Assembly (NCBI GenBank): GCA_047967505.1
Contig: CM106539.1
DNA from: Dipteris shenzhenensis
Taxonomy: Eukaryota > Polypodiophyta > Polypodiopsida > Gleicheniales
DNA length: 64,000 nucleotides
Reading direction: 5' to 3' (one strand)
Shown here: one piece after another, positions 11,403 to 20,233 of the stretch
Position numbering within the stretch: position 1 is the stretch's first letter
Layout of the letters: each line of letters opens with the position of its first letter
Program-made: the position numbers and the translations under genes
The notes under the pieces: generated by a model
What the model saw: the letters and a program-made list of their open reading frames with translations, nothing else
Told to the model about the DNA's origin: nothing
Database searches by the model: none

Positions 11403-12392
11403 TTTTAGCGAGAAAAGTTATCGAGATTAGAGGCTAGAGACTAAGTATGGCGACGCTCAAAGGCCATAGAGAAAAGGAGATCACGAGAGCGAAGGGATGT
11501 CATAGGGGTGAACAAGGAATTAGAAGTGGAGGGAAGGAAAAGGGAGACAATGACACAAGGGGAAAGGGAGAGGGGAAGAGAAGCAGGTACATGATAGGAG
11601 GAGGAATGTTGAGATGTGGACATCAAGGGAGGAGAACCATACTTTATTGGAAAGAAGGGATGAGAGGGAAATATCAAAATACTAGCTAGGTGGCTTTACA
11701 AGAATGAGCGTGTCTCATCAAGGAATAGCCCCTTCCTTTTATAGCCAAAAGAGGGGGTCTCTCCACATTAATGTATCCTCCCACATGCATGGTGTGTGTG
11801 GAAAAGTCTCCCATGTGGGCTAGGTGGGTACGCACTCTCAATTGTGTGCGACAACCCTTTGCCTCAATTTTCCACATAAATCAAGGCCCATATCTCAAGT
11901 CTATGATACTCCCTTGGTCTCTTTCCAATTTTATAATATGTTCAAACCTCTAGGAGGACAAGTGGAGGGTTGGCACAAGGAATCTTGCCACCTCATCCTA
12001 CTTTCCCCATTATTTAACTAGCTCTCTTGGTCCTTCTATACCTCCCCCACATGGGCCTATCTCATATGGAGGGTATAACTCAATATAATATCCATCTCCA
12101 CCTATTTTATATTGCTTCTCCCATGGACTTTGAGCCATATCTCACTAAATGCAGCCTAGGTGGAGGCGTGGCACATGGAGGAGCCATGCCACCTTGCATT
12201 TTATAATATTACTATTATGGATTATGTACAACACACCTTATGGGTCCTCTTACATGGAAGGGTGGCACATGGTCATGCCTTGCCACCTCAACCTTGGGCC
12301 CTATGCACACCATATTTTATTATACTATTGCCACATATACAAACACACATACATATTAATGCCTTTTTCCTTAGACAATTTTATCCATAACA
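11403..12392 (-). repeat. 3' LTR (990 bp)
   Basis: Nearly identical to 19,243-20,233. In element sense it starts TGTTATGGATAAAATTG and ends CTCGCTAAAA, so it has the usual TG start but not the usual CA end. Outer flank is GTAC and the inner flank is the polypurine tract. Confidence 0.95.
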
Positions 12393-13955
12393 GTTCCCCC
12401 CCCTAGGCAGGGCATGCACAGCATTTCCATGCCTGGGACCATCACGCACAAAGAAAGGCTTGAGGTAACGCTTGTTGATCACCTTCTTGCCATATGGTTC
12501 ATGCAGCTCCTGAACTTGGACAGACCCATTGCTACGTTCTTTGATGACTTTGTATGGACCAGCCCACAGTGACAGAAACTTCTTATCCATTTGGTGGTCC
12601 AATCTATTATCAAAGCATAGCACAACATCCCCCTCAGCAAAGTGTCTTTCCCATCCCTTGCGAATCTTAGCATCCAATCGGGCCTTTTGTCGATTCTTTT
12701 GGATCTCTGTTTGATGTAGTGCAAAGCGTCGGGTCTCATCTAACTTCTCAAGTTGTACCAATCTGGCCTCTACATGTTCATCTTCTGTCATCCTCTGTTC
12801 CTGCGCCAATCTCAAGGCCGGAATCTCTATCTCTAGTGGTAAAACTGCCTCAGTACCATACACCAACTCAAAAGGGGTGTGACCTGTAGATGTTTTATGA
12901 GTGATGTTGTAAGCCCACACGGCTTCAGTGACCTTCTGATCCCATTGGCTCCTATTCCCTGCGGCCATTTTTCCCATGGTTTTACAGAGGAGGCCATTGG
13001 TCCGCTCTGTTTGACCCATGGATGCTGGATAATAGATGCTAGAAGTGTGATGATCAATGCCCATGCGATCCATGAGTAACTCTACTGCTTCATTTAAGAA
13101 TGGACTCCCATGGTCAGAGACTATCTCCATGGGTGTCCCAAACCTTGTGCAGATACGTTCAAATATGAAACTTGAAACTGCCTTGCCATTTGTAGCAGAG
13201 AGAGCCATAGCTTCAGCCCACTTAGTGACATACTGAGTGGCTACCAAAAGATACTTCTTTTTGCGGGCAGTCATGGGCAAGGGCCCGACAAAATCTATTC
13301 CCCACTTCTGAAATGGATGGATGGACATCACTGGGTGATGTTGCCCGGGACGCAAATCCTTCCTACCGAAGAATTGACATGGTTCACAGGTTTTGCAATA
13401 CAAAGTGACATCCTTGAACAATGTCGGCCAATAGTATCCAGCATGTAAAATCTTCTTAGCTGTATAGTCACTAGCATAGTGGCCTCCACAAAATCCATCA
13501 TGATAATGCTTCAATACCTTAGGCACTTCATCTGCATCAATGGCCCGTCTGAGTACCCCATCCATGCCTTGACGGTACAACACCCCATCAAGGAGGGTAT
13601 AGCGCCTACTATCTCTGCGGATCTTCTTTCTCTCATAGCTAGTACTTTCTGAAGGAAAGGAGAAAGCGGTCAAAAACTTGTAGATACCACCATACCAAGG
13701 ATCCCCAACTTCTATGGCTGCTACAAGGGTTACATCAAGGCACTCCTCTAAATCAATCAAAGCATTCTTCAAGTTGGAACAACCCCCTTTTACAATTTTG
13801 AAAGAAAAACCATATTCTTGTAGAACTGCCAACCATTTGGCCAACCGGCCCATGGGATTTGGTGATTGAAGAACCTGCTTTGCAAGACCAGTGCTAGTGA
13901 GTATAAAGGACTTTCCAGCCACATAATGCTTAAATTTCTTTATGCAAAACACCAA
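12381..13955 (-). CDS. Pol C-terminal part: RNase H end and integrase
   Basis: A 524-residue frame. Residues 1 to about 75 are the second half of the pol RNase H: KKFKHYVAGKSFIL, but with S-T-G where TDH is expected. The integrase zinc-binding domain follows at about 150-200 (H-Y-H, GGHYASDYTAKKIL, CKTCEPCQ). The catalytic core shows D in GIDFVGPLP, D in EIVSDHGSPF and E in GQTERTNGLL, with exactly 35 residues between the last two. A C-terminal GPYKVIKERSNGSV-type segment closes the protein. No chromodomain is seen. The integrase catalyses strand transfer of the cDNA into host DNA. The frame crosses the PPT and stops 12 bp inside the 3' LTR. Its true start is upstream: an in-frame TAG (13,956-13,958) separates it from the RT frame. 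Confidence 0.9.
   Translation of the reverse strand: MVFCIKKFKHYVAGKSFILTSTGLAKQVLQSPNPMGRLAKWLAVLQEYGFSFKIVKGGCSNLKNALIDLEECLDVTLVAAIEVGDPWYGGIYKFLTAFSFPSESTSYERKKIRRDSRRYTLLDGVLYRQGMDGVLRRAIDADEVPKVLKHYHDGFCGGHYASDYTAKKILHAGYYWPTLFKDVTLYCKTCEPCQFFGRKDLRPGQHHPVMSIHPFQKWGIDFVGPLPMTARKKKYLLVATQYVTKWAEAMALSATNGKAVSSFIFERICTRFGTPMEIVSDHGSPFLNEAVELLMDRMGIDHHTSSIYYPASMGQTERTNGLLCKTMGKMAAGNRSQWDQKVTEAVWAYNITHKTSTGHTPFELVYGTEAVLPLEIEIPALRLAQEQRMTEDEHVEARLVQLEKLDETRRFALHQTEIQKNRQKARLDAKIRKGWERHFAEGDVVLCFDNRLDHQMDKKFLSLWAGPYKVIKERSNGSVQVQELHEPYGKKVINKRYLKPFFVRDGPRHGNAVHALPRGGNCYG
12393..12405 (-). other. Polypurine tract (PPT)
   Basis: In element sense the sequence is TAGGGGGGGGAAC directly before the 3' LTR, the standard position for the primer of plus-strand synthesis. 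It lies inside the last codons of the integrase frame. Confidence 0.85.
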
Positions 13956-13958
13956 AGA

Positions 13959-14627
13959 CTAGGCATGCTTGTCAGCCTCTGAATAGCGTCGCTCAGTGTC
14001 GAGCAATTGTCGAGAAGCAAATCGAACGGGGTACATGAACCGATCCTCCCCTTGCTGGAGAAGAATACCTGCCAGAGTGTGCTCACCAAACCCAGGATTG
14101 ATATAGAAGGTCTTTGACCAGTCTGGATTGCGTAGAATGGGTTCTGAAGCTAGAGCATTCTTGATTTGTGCAAACCCATGATCACAATCCTCATCCCAAG
14201 AGAAATCAACCCCATCTTTTAATAGCATAGTCATGGGCCGTGTCAAAGCAGCATACTGATCAATGAAGCGGCGATAGTATCCTGCAAGATTGAAAAATGA
14301 GCGTACCTGACGTTTGGTTGTAGGTGGGGAGAGTTTGAGGATGGCTTCTACTTTCTCGGGGTCAGGCTTGATGCCCTCGGATGAGACAACATGTCCCAAT
14401 AACCTCCCTTGAGTGGCTCCAATGGTACATTTCTCAGGGTTGAGACTGCCATTTGCATCATTGACCCTTTGGAAGGCCAACCTAACCTTCATGATGTGCT
14501 CCTTACGTGATGAGAATATACAGAAATCATCTAAAAACACCTCCAAGAAATCCCCCAAATAAGGAGCAAACACCATCTGCATAAATCTTTGAAAGGTGGC
14601 AGGAGCATTAGTGAGGCCAAATGGCAT
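13959..14627 (-). pseudogene. Pol middle part: RT C-terminal half and degenerate RNase H
   Basis: The 222-residue frame opens with the RT motif MPFGLTNAPATFQRFM and contains the catalytic-box variant FLDD in LEVFLDDFCIFS, then the connection region ending RSFFNLAGYYRRFIDQY. From about residue 165 the RNase H begins, but the usual T-D-A-S is replaced (TFYINPGFGEHTLAG), and the usual E in the Y-x-x-x-E-K-E box reads YSEADKHA. An in-frame TAG follows at once. The upstream edge is a frameshift at a run of seven G (plus strand 14,646-14,652) inside the RT domain. Confidence 0.85.
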
Positions 14628-15688
14628 TACTTTGAATGCAAATGTCCCCCCCAGGGTGTGGCAAATGTGGTTTTAAGCACATCTTCCTTGGCAATTCTGA
14701 TTTGATAAAACCCCGAGTAACCATCACAGAAAGTATACATCTCATGACCACTTACCTTCTCAAGAATGAGGTCTTGAAAGGGTAGAGGATGATGATCCCT
14801 CTTGGTGGCAGCGTTGAGCTTCTTATAGTCGATGCAGACCCACCACTTGTTGTTTTTCTTTGGGATGACTACCACTGGTGAAACCCATTCAGTATTGTGA
14901 ACCGGAACAATAAACGCAGCCTCTACAAGCTTCTGCAACTCTGAGCGCAAAGCATCGGTCTGCAGGGGCCCTAATCTCCGATACTTCTGAGCCACAGGCT
15001 TTGCATCAGGCTTCAGCTCTATCTTGTGCTCTATGGCTGTCACATGGCGAAGGTGGTGGTAGCTAGTTGCAAAGAGATCAGGGAAATCTTTGAACATTTC
15101 AAGAAACTCATCTTTCTCACTTGGAGTGAGGTCTGGAGAAAGCATTGATTCGAGCTGTTGAGGACTAGCTGTTATCTTTTCTGCAGGTGGCAGGGTCGGA
15201 GACACCCCCATCATGTAAACTTCCTCCTCTGAGAATTCCTCCCCCCCGTCTGATTCTTCCATGGACTCAGACATGGACTCAGACACTGAGGATGAGAGAG
15301 TATCACTATCATGCTCCTCTTCTTCTTCCGGTTCCATGGCACCAGGTTGCACAGGGATTTTCTCCTTGGAAGCACTAAAAGACATGTGTCCTATCTTCCA
15401 ATAGCTGACTGCATCACTTTTTCTCAACCATGGTCTCCCGAGTATGGCTGGGTAACTTCTGCCTGTATCTTCAATGTCCACTACATAGAAATTGACAGTG
15501 GTGGTCAGCCCGTTGACAGTGATGGGCAAATCCTCAATGACTCCCATGGTGGCGAGTCGTCGACCATCTGCTACCTTGATTCGAGTGGAGGAACGCCTTG
15601 TACATTTCAAATTCAATTTCTTCATGATGCGGGGCACCATGATATTACATGCAGCTCCCCCATCAACACACACATTTTGACACGGCAA
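14627..15688 (-). pseudogene. Pol N-terminal part: protease and RT N-terminal half
   Basis: The 353-residue frame starts inside the protease active site (CVDGGAACNIM, i.e. D-G-G-A rather than D-S/T-G-A), followed by the flap-like VADGRRLATMGVIEDL and ILGRPWL. An acidic linker rich in E, D and S (about 120-165) leads to RT with EHKIELKPDAKP, WVSPVVVIPKKNN, CIDYKKLN and the catalytic D of FCDGYSGFYQI. It ends by frameshift in the TTFATPWG box, beside a homopolymer. It is in a different frame from gag, overlapping it by 67 bp. That could be a programmed shift or a mutation; no convincing slippery heptamer was seen before the active site. Confidence 0.85.
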
Positions 15689-17082
15689 TTATCTATGATG
15701 ACATCTACTGTGTGTGGGTGCCGATCAATTTCTTCAGAGATAGAAGATACCTCTCGTACCTTTCCCTTTTTCTTGCTCTTCCTTGTTGAGAGACCTTGCT
15801 GCAGCTCACGTCTCACCTTAGGGCTTAATGCTATTAGTTGAGGGAGTGTGATGCTCAAAGAACGATGAGCAAGGTCTTGAACGACCGAATAGTCCTCTTG
15901 CCCTGAGCCGATGGGAAAATCCGAGGGTGACCAATTACTCCTGCGAGATCTTTTAGTCTTCTCTGTTGGTGGGTCTGCCATCTCAGCATCTGAGGGCTCT
16001 GAGAAGGACACCTTCTTCCTGGGGCGGCCCGGTCCACGGTTTGGAGAGGGGTCCGAGGTAGCACGAGTTCTTTTCCCGAGATCAAGGATCTCCACATCAG
16101 AATCCTCAGTGCCCGACTCACTTAGAAGATTCACCCTTGGAATATTGGGGCATTCTGTGCGATAATGACCCTTCTGGTGGCACTCGTAGCATACAACATT
16201 AGCACGATCTCTTGGAGGGCGGTTGGCTTGATTTCTGATGCCCACCATCTCAGACCGAAGATCATTCAGGGCCTTGGCTAGGTCATTGACTCCAGGCTCT
16301 GTTGCAGGGGGGGCCTCTTTAGTTGGAGGGGCCACGGGAGTAGAGAGGAGGGGGGCTCGTGGGCGAGGCTGGGGAAATCTTCGAGGCGGAGGATGAGGAT
16401 ATCCACCTTGTTGAGGGTAAGCATCTAAGAGAGGACCATACATCTGAGGTGGAGGCGGTGGATACATCCCTGATGAGGGGTGGGGGTATGCCCCTGAGTT
16501 AGACCCCCCAGGTTGTTGTTGCAGGAATGGAGGGGGATGCGAAGGGACAATCGTCTTCTTTGAAGCGGGGTCAGACTGAACTTTGTCAAACTTTTGAGCA
16601 ATCTCATGTGCTTGCACCATAGTTTCTGGATTCTCCCATTTAAGCTTGAGGCGGAATTCATCACTCGCTCCTGCTACAAGGTAGCCCAGCACATGCTGAG
16701 TCATTCTAGCTCGAAACCCGGCATTGTCCTCCTGTGTGGCAATCAAACGGTCCAGGAGCACGACCGCTCGATCCACATATCGACGCGCCGTCTCACCTTC
16801 TGACTGCTTCAAATTTGCCACCTGCAGGTACACATTCTCCGGCTCCTCTTCTTTGCCGAAATACTCAATCATTGCTGCTGTCAACCTTGGCCAGCTTTGG
16901 CGAACATCTTTGGTTTGCTTCTCATACCACACTTGAGCCAAACCTTCTAGAAATGTGGGGAGAACCAATAGCCATCTGTCTTCAGTAAGAAAGTTGAGAG
17001 AGACACAACGGCGCTTGAAAGCCACAAGATACTCATTTGGATTTTCTTCTACCCGTCCACAAAACACGGGAATGTCAGCCAT
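15622..17082 (-). CDS. Gag polyprotein with CCHC zinc knuckle
   Basis: A 486-residue frame. Residues 1 to about 140 fit the retrotransposon gag domain (FCGRVEENPNEYLVAFKRRC, LEGLAQVWYEKQ, YFGKEEEPENVYLQV). A Pro/Gly/Tyr-rich linker follows at about 200-265. The knuckle CYECHQKGHYRTEC (C-X2-C-X4-H-X4-C) lies near residue 300, then a basic KRTRATSDPSPNRGPGRPRK stretch and a serine/lysine-rich C-terminus. Gag forms the virus-like particle and binds the genomic RNA through the knuckle. The protease lies downstream in another frame. Confidence 0.92.
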   Translation of the reverse strand: MADIPVFCGRVEENPNEYLVAFKRRCVSLNFLTEDRWLLVLPTFLEGLAQVWYEKQTKDVRQSWPRLTAAMIEYFGKEEEPENVYLQVANLKQSEGETARRYVDRAVVLLDRLIATQEDNAGFRARMTQHVLGYLVAGASDEFRLKLKWENPETMVQAHEIAQKFDKVQSDPASKKTIVPSHPPPFLQQQPGGSNSGAYPHPSSGMYPPPPPQMYGPLLDAYPQQGGYPHPPPRRFPQPRPRAPLLSTPVAPPTKEAPPATEPGVNDLAKALNDLRSEMVGIRNQANRPPRDRANVVCYECHQKGHYRTECPNIPRVNLLSESGTEDSDVEILDLGKRTRATSDPSPNRGPGRPRKKVSFSEPSDAEMADPPTEKTKRSRRSNWSPSDFPIGSGQEDYSVVQDLAHRSLSITLPQLIALSPKVRRELQQGLSTRKSKKKGKVREVSSISEEIDRHPHTVDVIIDNCRVKMCVLMGELHVISWCPAS

Positions 17083-17439
17083 GCTTGGAAGATGGAAAAG
17101 AGGGGCTTATCTATGGACGAACAATAGTAAGAGGAAGCTTGAACTGAAAATCGGGTGAAGATACATCCAAAAAGCACACATAGGCAGGGTAGGGTGTGAC
17201 TGGTGTAGTGTGAAATATTACACGAGAAGAATCTTCAGCATAGAATAGCACATAGACAATCTTAAAAGGACCAATCCTCATGATATCACATCGATCATTA
17301 CAAGCGAGGGTTAGAGGCGCGACGTTGCATGAGGTTGTTCATCAAGGCAAACAAGAATGCCATGACAAATGTCAATAGTTGGAGAGCTTGCACATCACCT
17401 TTAGCTTCTTCCAGTTCTTGTAGTTGCCATGCTATTTCT
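17083..17439 (-). other. Spacer between extra ORF and gag
   Basis: No conserved motif. The frames are short. It may contain the gag leader. Confidence 0.5.
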
Positions 17440-17685
17440 TCAAGGGGTGTGCGGTCTGGCATCCTTCTTTTGAGCAATGTCCTTGAGAACCCTCCTGATG
17501 ATCTTCCAAAGTCGGTGAACTCGTATCAAGTACGCCCAACACTTAGTTTCATGATGACCACAACCTTTGCATTCCTTACAAACAATCACCCTCCTTCGTG
17601 GCTTGCGGCTTTGTTGGGGTGGCGCTTCCACTCGCGTCATGCGTGATTGAAATACAAGCTTCACGTGCCAAGAAATCAGCAACAA
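17440..17685 (-). pseudogene. Second CCHC zinc-knuckle segment after the extra RNase H
   Basis: Overlapping the end of the extra RNase H frame, but in another frame, is a basic stretch followed by CKECKGCGHHETKC, a perfect C-X2-C-X4-H-X4-C knuckle, then WAYLIRVHRLWKIIRRVL. It probably formed the C-terminus of the same protein as the RNase H before a frameshift. A knuckle here, separate from the gag knuckle, would give the upstream protein its own nucleic-acid binding module. The joining of the two frames is inferred. Confidence 0.55.
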
Positions 17686-18070
17686 GATTTCGAGCTCGAG
17701 GGATATGCTGAATTTTTACCTCTTCAAATTGGTTGCAAAGTTCCAAGGCTTGTTGATGTCGTGGAACCAAGCCTTTGCTCCGCACCTTCCACCTTCCACT
17801 AACTTGTTCACACACTAGTTGAGAATCTCCTTGCACCTCCAATTGCTTGGCATGATGTTCTTGTGCCTTTTGTAGCCCAAAAATGAGCGCCGAGTACTCA
17901 GCTTGATTGCAAGTACTTGCGGGCGAAGACTTGCTGTAACAAAACTCCTCACCACTCGGTGAAGTGAGCTTCACACCCACGCCAGCCGCCTTGGTCGAAG
18001 GTTTGTAAGCTCCATCAAATTGAAGAATCCAAGATGTCATCACACCAAGACTAGAATTCGGACATCCCAA
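17576..18070 (-). CDS. Additional RNase H domain upstream of gag
   Basis: The 164-residue frame is a type I RNase H of the archaeal/plant kind. It has D19 in LQFDGAYKPS, E58 in TCNQAEYSALIFGLQKA, D82 in VQGDSQLVCEQVSG and D132 in HIPRARNLVADFLA, so the full D-E-D-D metal-binding set is present. The domain would degrade RNA in RNA:DNA hybrids during reverse transcription. Its place between the 5' LTR and gag is unusual; Tat-type elements are known to carry an extra RNase H, but usually within or after pol. The frame stays open upstream of the listed start to near 18,140, where it meets another frame (18,456-18,040) that ends in overlap. A frameshifted longer protein is therefore likely. Confidence 0.85.
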   Translation of the reverse strand: MGCPNSSLGVMTSWILQFDGAYKPSTKAAGVGVKLTSPSGEEFCYSKSSPASTCNQAEYSALIFGLQKAQEHHAKQLEVQGDSQLVCEQVSGRWKVRSKGLVPRHQQALELCNQFEEVKIQHIPRARNLVADFLAREACISITHDASGSATPTKPQATKEGDCL

Positions 18071-18740
18071 GTTTCTCGGTAGTCCAAGATAGGTAGGAGG
18101 AGAGGGTGGGGAGAATTCAACACTTGAGCCAAACGTTCAGCACCAAATAAACTTGCAATTCTTTGTTGATAGTTTATCTTAAGCCCAAAAAGAATTACAA
18201 TTTGAAGCTTGAAATGAGGCACAAAAGGCTGATTAGGTACAAATGGATTCCTTGGTCGAAACATTACCAACCATAGCCAAGGCCTAGAAACCTTTGTAAT
18301 GAGATTGTGAATAAACCATTCAAGACGAGCTTTTGCACAGGAATCAACAAGCAGATGCGCCAAATCTCCCCCCAAGCTTGGGGAGCATCCCACCCTTCGA
18401 AGAAGGAAACCGTTTTGATTACCTCTGAAGCAGCAAGTAGTTCGATCACCGCACAATGAGTAGAAGTAAAGTTAAAATCCTCCCAGCGTATCAGTAGTTC
18501 GTCACCATGAATCATCCACGGTGTGTCATTCCACCCGTCATCACCATCAATAATGCACTGGACAAATAGCCGTTGAAGGTCGACATGAAGATCAAGGAAG
18601 ACATCTCGTGCATTGGTAGCCGTAAGGTGCGGAGGAACAGGCACCAATTCCTTAAACGCGTCGAGAAGTGACATAAATGTCCACCCTTCTCGTGAGGCGT
18701 GCGTTCGTGAAGTGAGCTTGGAGAAGTTCTGAATTGGCAA
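18040..18740 (-). pseudogene. N-terminal part of the extra ORF, unknown domain
   Basis: Two overlapping frames (18,740-18,264 and 18,456-18,040) in the element's sense look like one protein split by frameshift. The first holds MPIQNFSKLTSRTHASREGW, LLDAFKELVPVPPHLTATNA and WMIHGDELLIRWEDFNFTST. The second continues with KARLEWFIHNLITKVSRPWL and FGAERLAQVLNSPHP, and leads into the RNase H frame. No domain is recognised. The whole would make a protein of roughly 400 residues or more ending in RNase H and a zinc knuckle. An intron instead of frameshifts cannot be excluded. Confidence 0.5.
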
Positions 18741-18886
18741 TCTAGCAAGAGATGTGGATAGAGCACATAAAATGAAATATTTTTGCTTTTTACAGCAAGA
18801 GCAAACTCCTTATGGTTAGAGAGTTACAGCTCCCGCAATTTCAATATATGAATAAAAATCATTACATTTTTACCACTTCCAACTTG

Positions 18887-18941
18887 TTGGCCCAATGATA
18901 AGACTTTCTTTTGTGAAGGGGGAGGTCTTGGGTTCCAATCC
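18887..18941 (+). repeat. tRNA-like A and B box pair (possible SINE head)
   Basis: On the plus strand, opposite to the element, TTGGCCCAATGATAAG resembles a tRNA A box and GGTTCCAATCC (18,931-18,941) a B box, about 33 bp apart as in tRNA genes. A purine-rich GA tract (18,956-18,997) follows. It does not fold into a full tRNA. It may be a tRNA-derived SINE fragment inserted in the retrotransposon leader. Confidence 0.35.
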
Positions 18942-19040
18942 TACTCTTTAATAAAAAGAGAGGAGAGGAGAGGAGAAGGAGAAGAGAAAGAGAAGAGATA
19001 GGGGGGGCGTGGGATCTGCTGTTACTCTTTTGCAGGGGCT

Positions 19041-19190
19041 CAGAAAACAGTCCGCGACCAGAGTAGTCCAGAGAACTGTCGCGCAGAAAACTGTCCGCGA
19101 CCAGAAGTCGCAGCAGTCCAGAGAACTGTCGCGCAGGTGGGCGCAGAAAACTGTCCGCAACCCGTAGTCGCAGCAGTCCAGAGAAGAATA
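19041..19190. repeat. Short tandem repeats in the retrotransposon leader
   Basis: CAGAAAACWGTCCGCRACC recurs at 19,041, 19,084 and 19,144, with GCAGTCCAGAGAACTGTC between copies (spacings 43 and 60 bp). GTCCAGAGAACTGTC-type segments are partly self-complementary, so the leader RNA may be structured near the PBS. Confidence 0.8.
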
Positions 19191-19220
19191 GAAGATTCGC
19201 CACCAGCCGTGGAGATTCGG

Positions 19221-19238
19221 ATCCCAGCAGCCACACCA
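19221..19238 (-). other. Primer binding site (PBS), probably tRNA-His type
   Basis: In element sense TGGTGTGGCTGCTGGGAT starts four bases after the end of the 5' LTR. It is complementary to the 3' end of a tRNA ending CAGCAGCCACACCA, which matches plant nuclear tRNA-His as I recall it. Similarity to the same tRNA seems to continue past the 18 nt, through TTCGG and GCCGTGGAGA (about 19,206-19,220), with a gap. Confidence 0.75.
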
Positions 19239-19242
19239 AAAC

Positions 19243-20233
19243 TTTTAGCGAGAAAAGTTATCGAGATCAGAGGCCAGAGACTAAGTATGGCGACGCTCAA
19301 AGGCCATAGAGAAAAGGAGATCACGAGAGCGAAGGGATGTCATAGGGGTGAACAAGGAATTAGAAGTGGAGGGAAGGAAAAGGGAGACAATGACACAAGG
19401 GGAAAGGGAGAGGGGGAAGAGAAGCAGGTACATGATAGGAGGAGGAATGTTGAGATGTGGACATCAAGGGAGGAGAACCATACTTTATTGGAAAGAAGGG
19501 ATGAGAGGGAAATATCAAAATACTAGCTAGGTGGCTTTACAAGAATGAGCGTGTCTCATCAAGGAATAGCCCCTTCCTTTTATAGCCAAAAGAGGGGGTC
19601 TCTCCACATTAATGTATCCTCCCACATGCATGGTGTGTGTGGAAAAGTCTCCCATGTGGGCTAGGTGGGTACGCACTCTCAATTGTGTGCGACAACCCTT
19701 TGCCTCAATTTTCCACATAAATCAAGCCCCATATCTCAAGTCTATGATACTCCCTTGGTCTCTTTCCAATTTTATAATATGTTCAAACCTCTAGGAGGAC
19801 AAGTGGAGGGTTGGCACAAGGAATCTTGCCACCTCATCCTACTTTCCCCATTATTTAACTAGCTCTCTTGGTCCTTCTATACCTCCCCCACATGGGCCTA
19901 TCTCATATGGAGGGTATAACTCAATATAATATCCATCTCCACCTATTTTATATTGCTTCTCCCATGGACTTTGAGCCATATCTCACTAAATGCAGCCTAG
20001 GTGGAGGGGTGGCACATGGAGGAGCCATGCCACCTTGCATTTTATAATATTACTATTATGGATTATGTACAACACACCTTATGGGTCCTCTTACATGGAA
20101 GGGTGGCACATGGTCATGCCCTGCCACCTCAACCTTGGGCCCTATGCACACCATATTTTATTATACTATTGCCACATATACAAACACACATACATATTAA
20201 TGCCTTTTTCCTTAGACAATTTTATCCATAACA
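19243..20233 (-). repeat. 5' LTR (991 bp)
   Basis: Partner of 11,403-12,392, with about five substitutions and one G insertion between them. It should carry the element promoter; no single TATA box was chosen with confidence. The outer flank is GTAC. Confidence 0.95.

Larger units (their letters stand above)
11403..20233 (-). mobile_element. Ty3/gypsy LTR retrotransposon, recently inserted
   Basis: An 8.8-kb element transcribed right to left. The LTRs (19,243-20,233 as 5' LTR, 11,403-12,392 as 3' LTR) differ by about five substitutions and one 1-bp indel. GTAC flanks both ends (11,399-11,402 and 20,234-20,237). Order in element sense: PBS, leader with short repeats, extra ORF with RNase H, gag with CCHC knuckle, protease, RT, degenerate RNase H, integrase, PPT. 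There is no chromodomain, and the RT sequence (GHEMYTFCDGYSGFYQI, FLDD) resembles plant non-chromovirus (Athila/Tat-type) elements. The coding region is broken by frameshifts and one stop, so the copy looks non-autonomous despite its youth. Confidence 0.95.

Noticed and set aside
11447-12406. Frames inside the LTRs (also repeated at 19,137-20,334)
   Set aside because: They lie in both LTRs, oppose or ignore the element's sense and show no domain.
15311-15841. 176-codon plus-strand frame opposite gag and protease
   Set aside because: Antisense shadow of the retrotransposon polyprotein.
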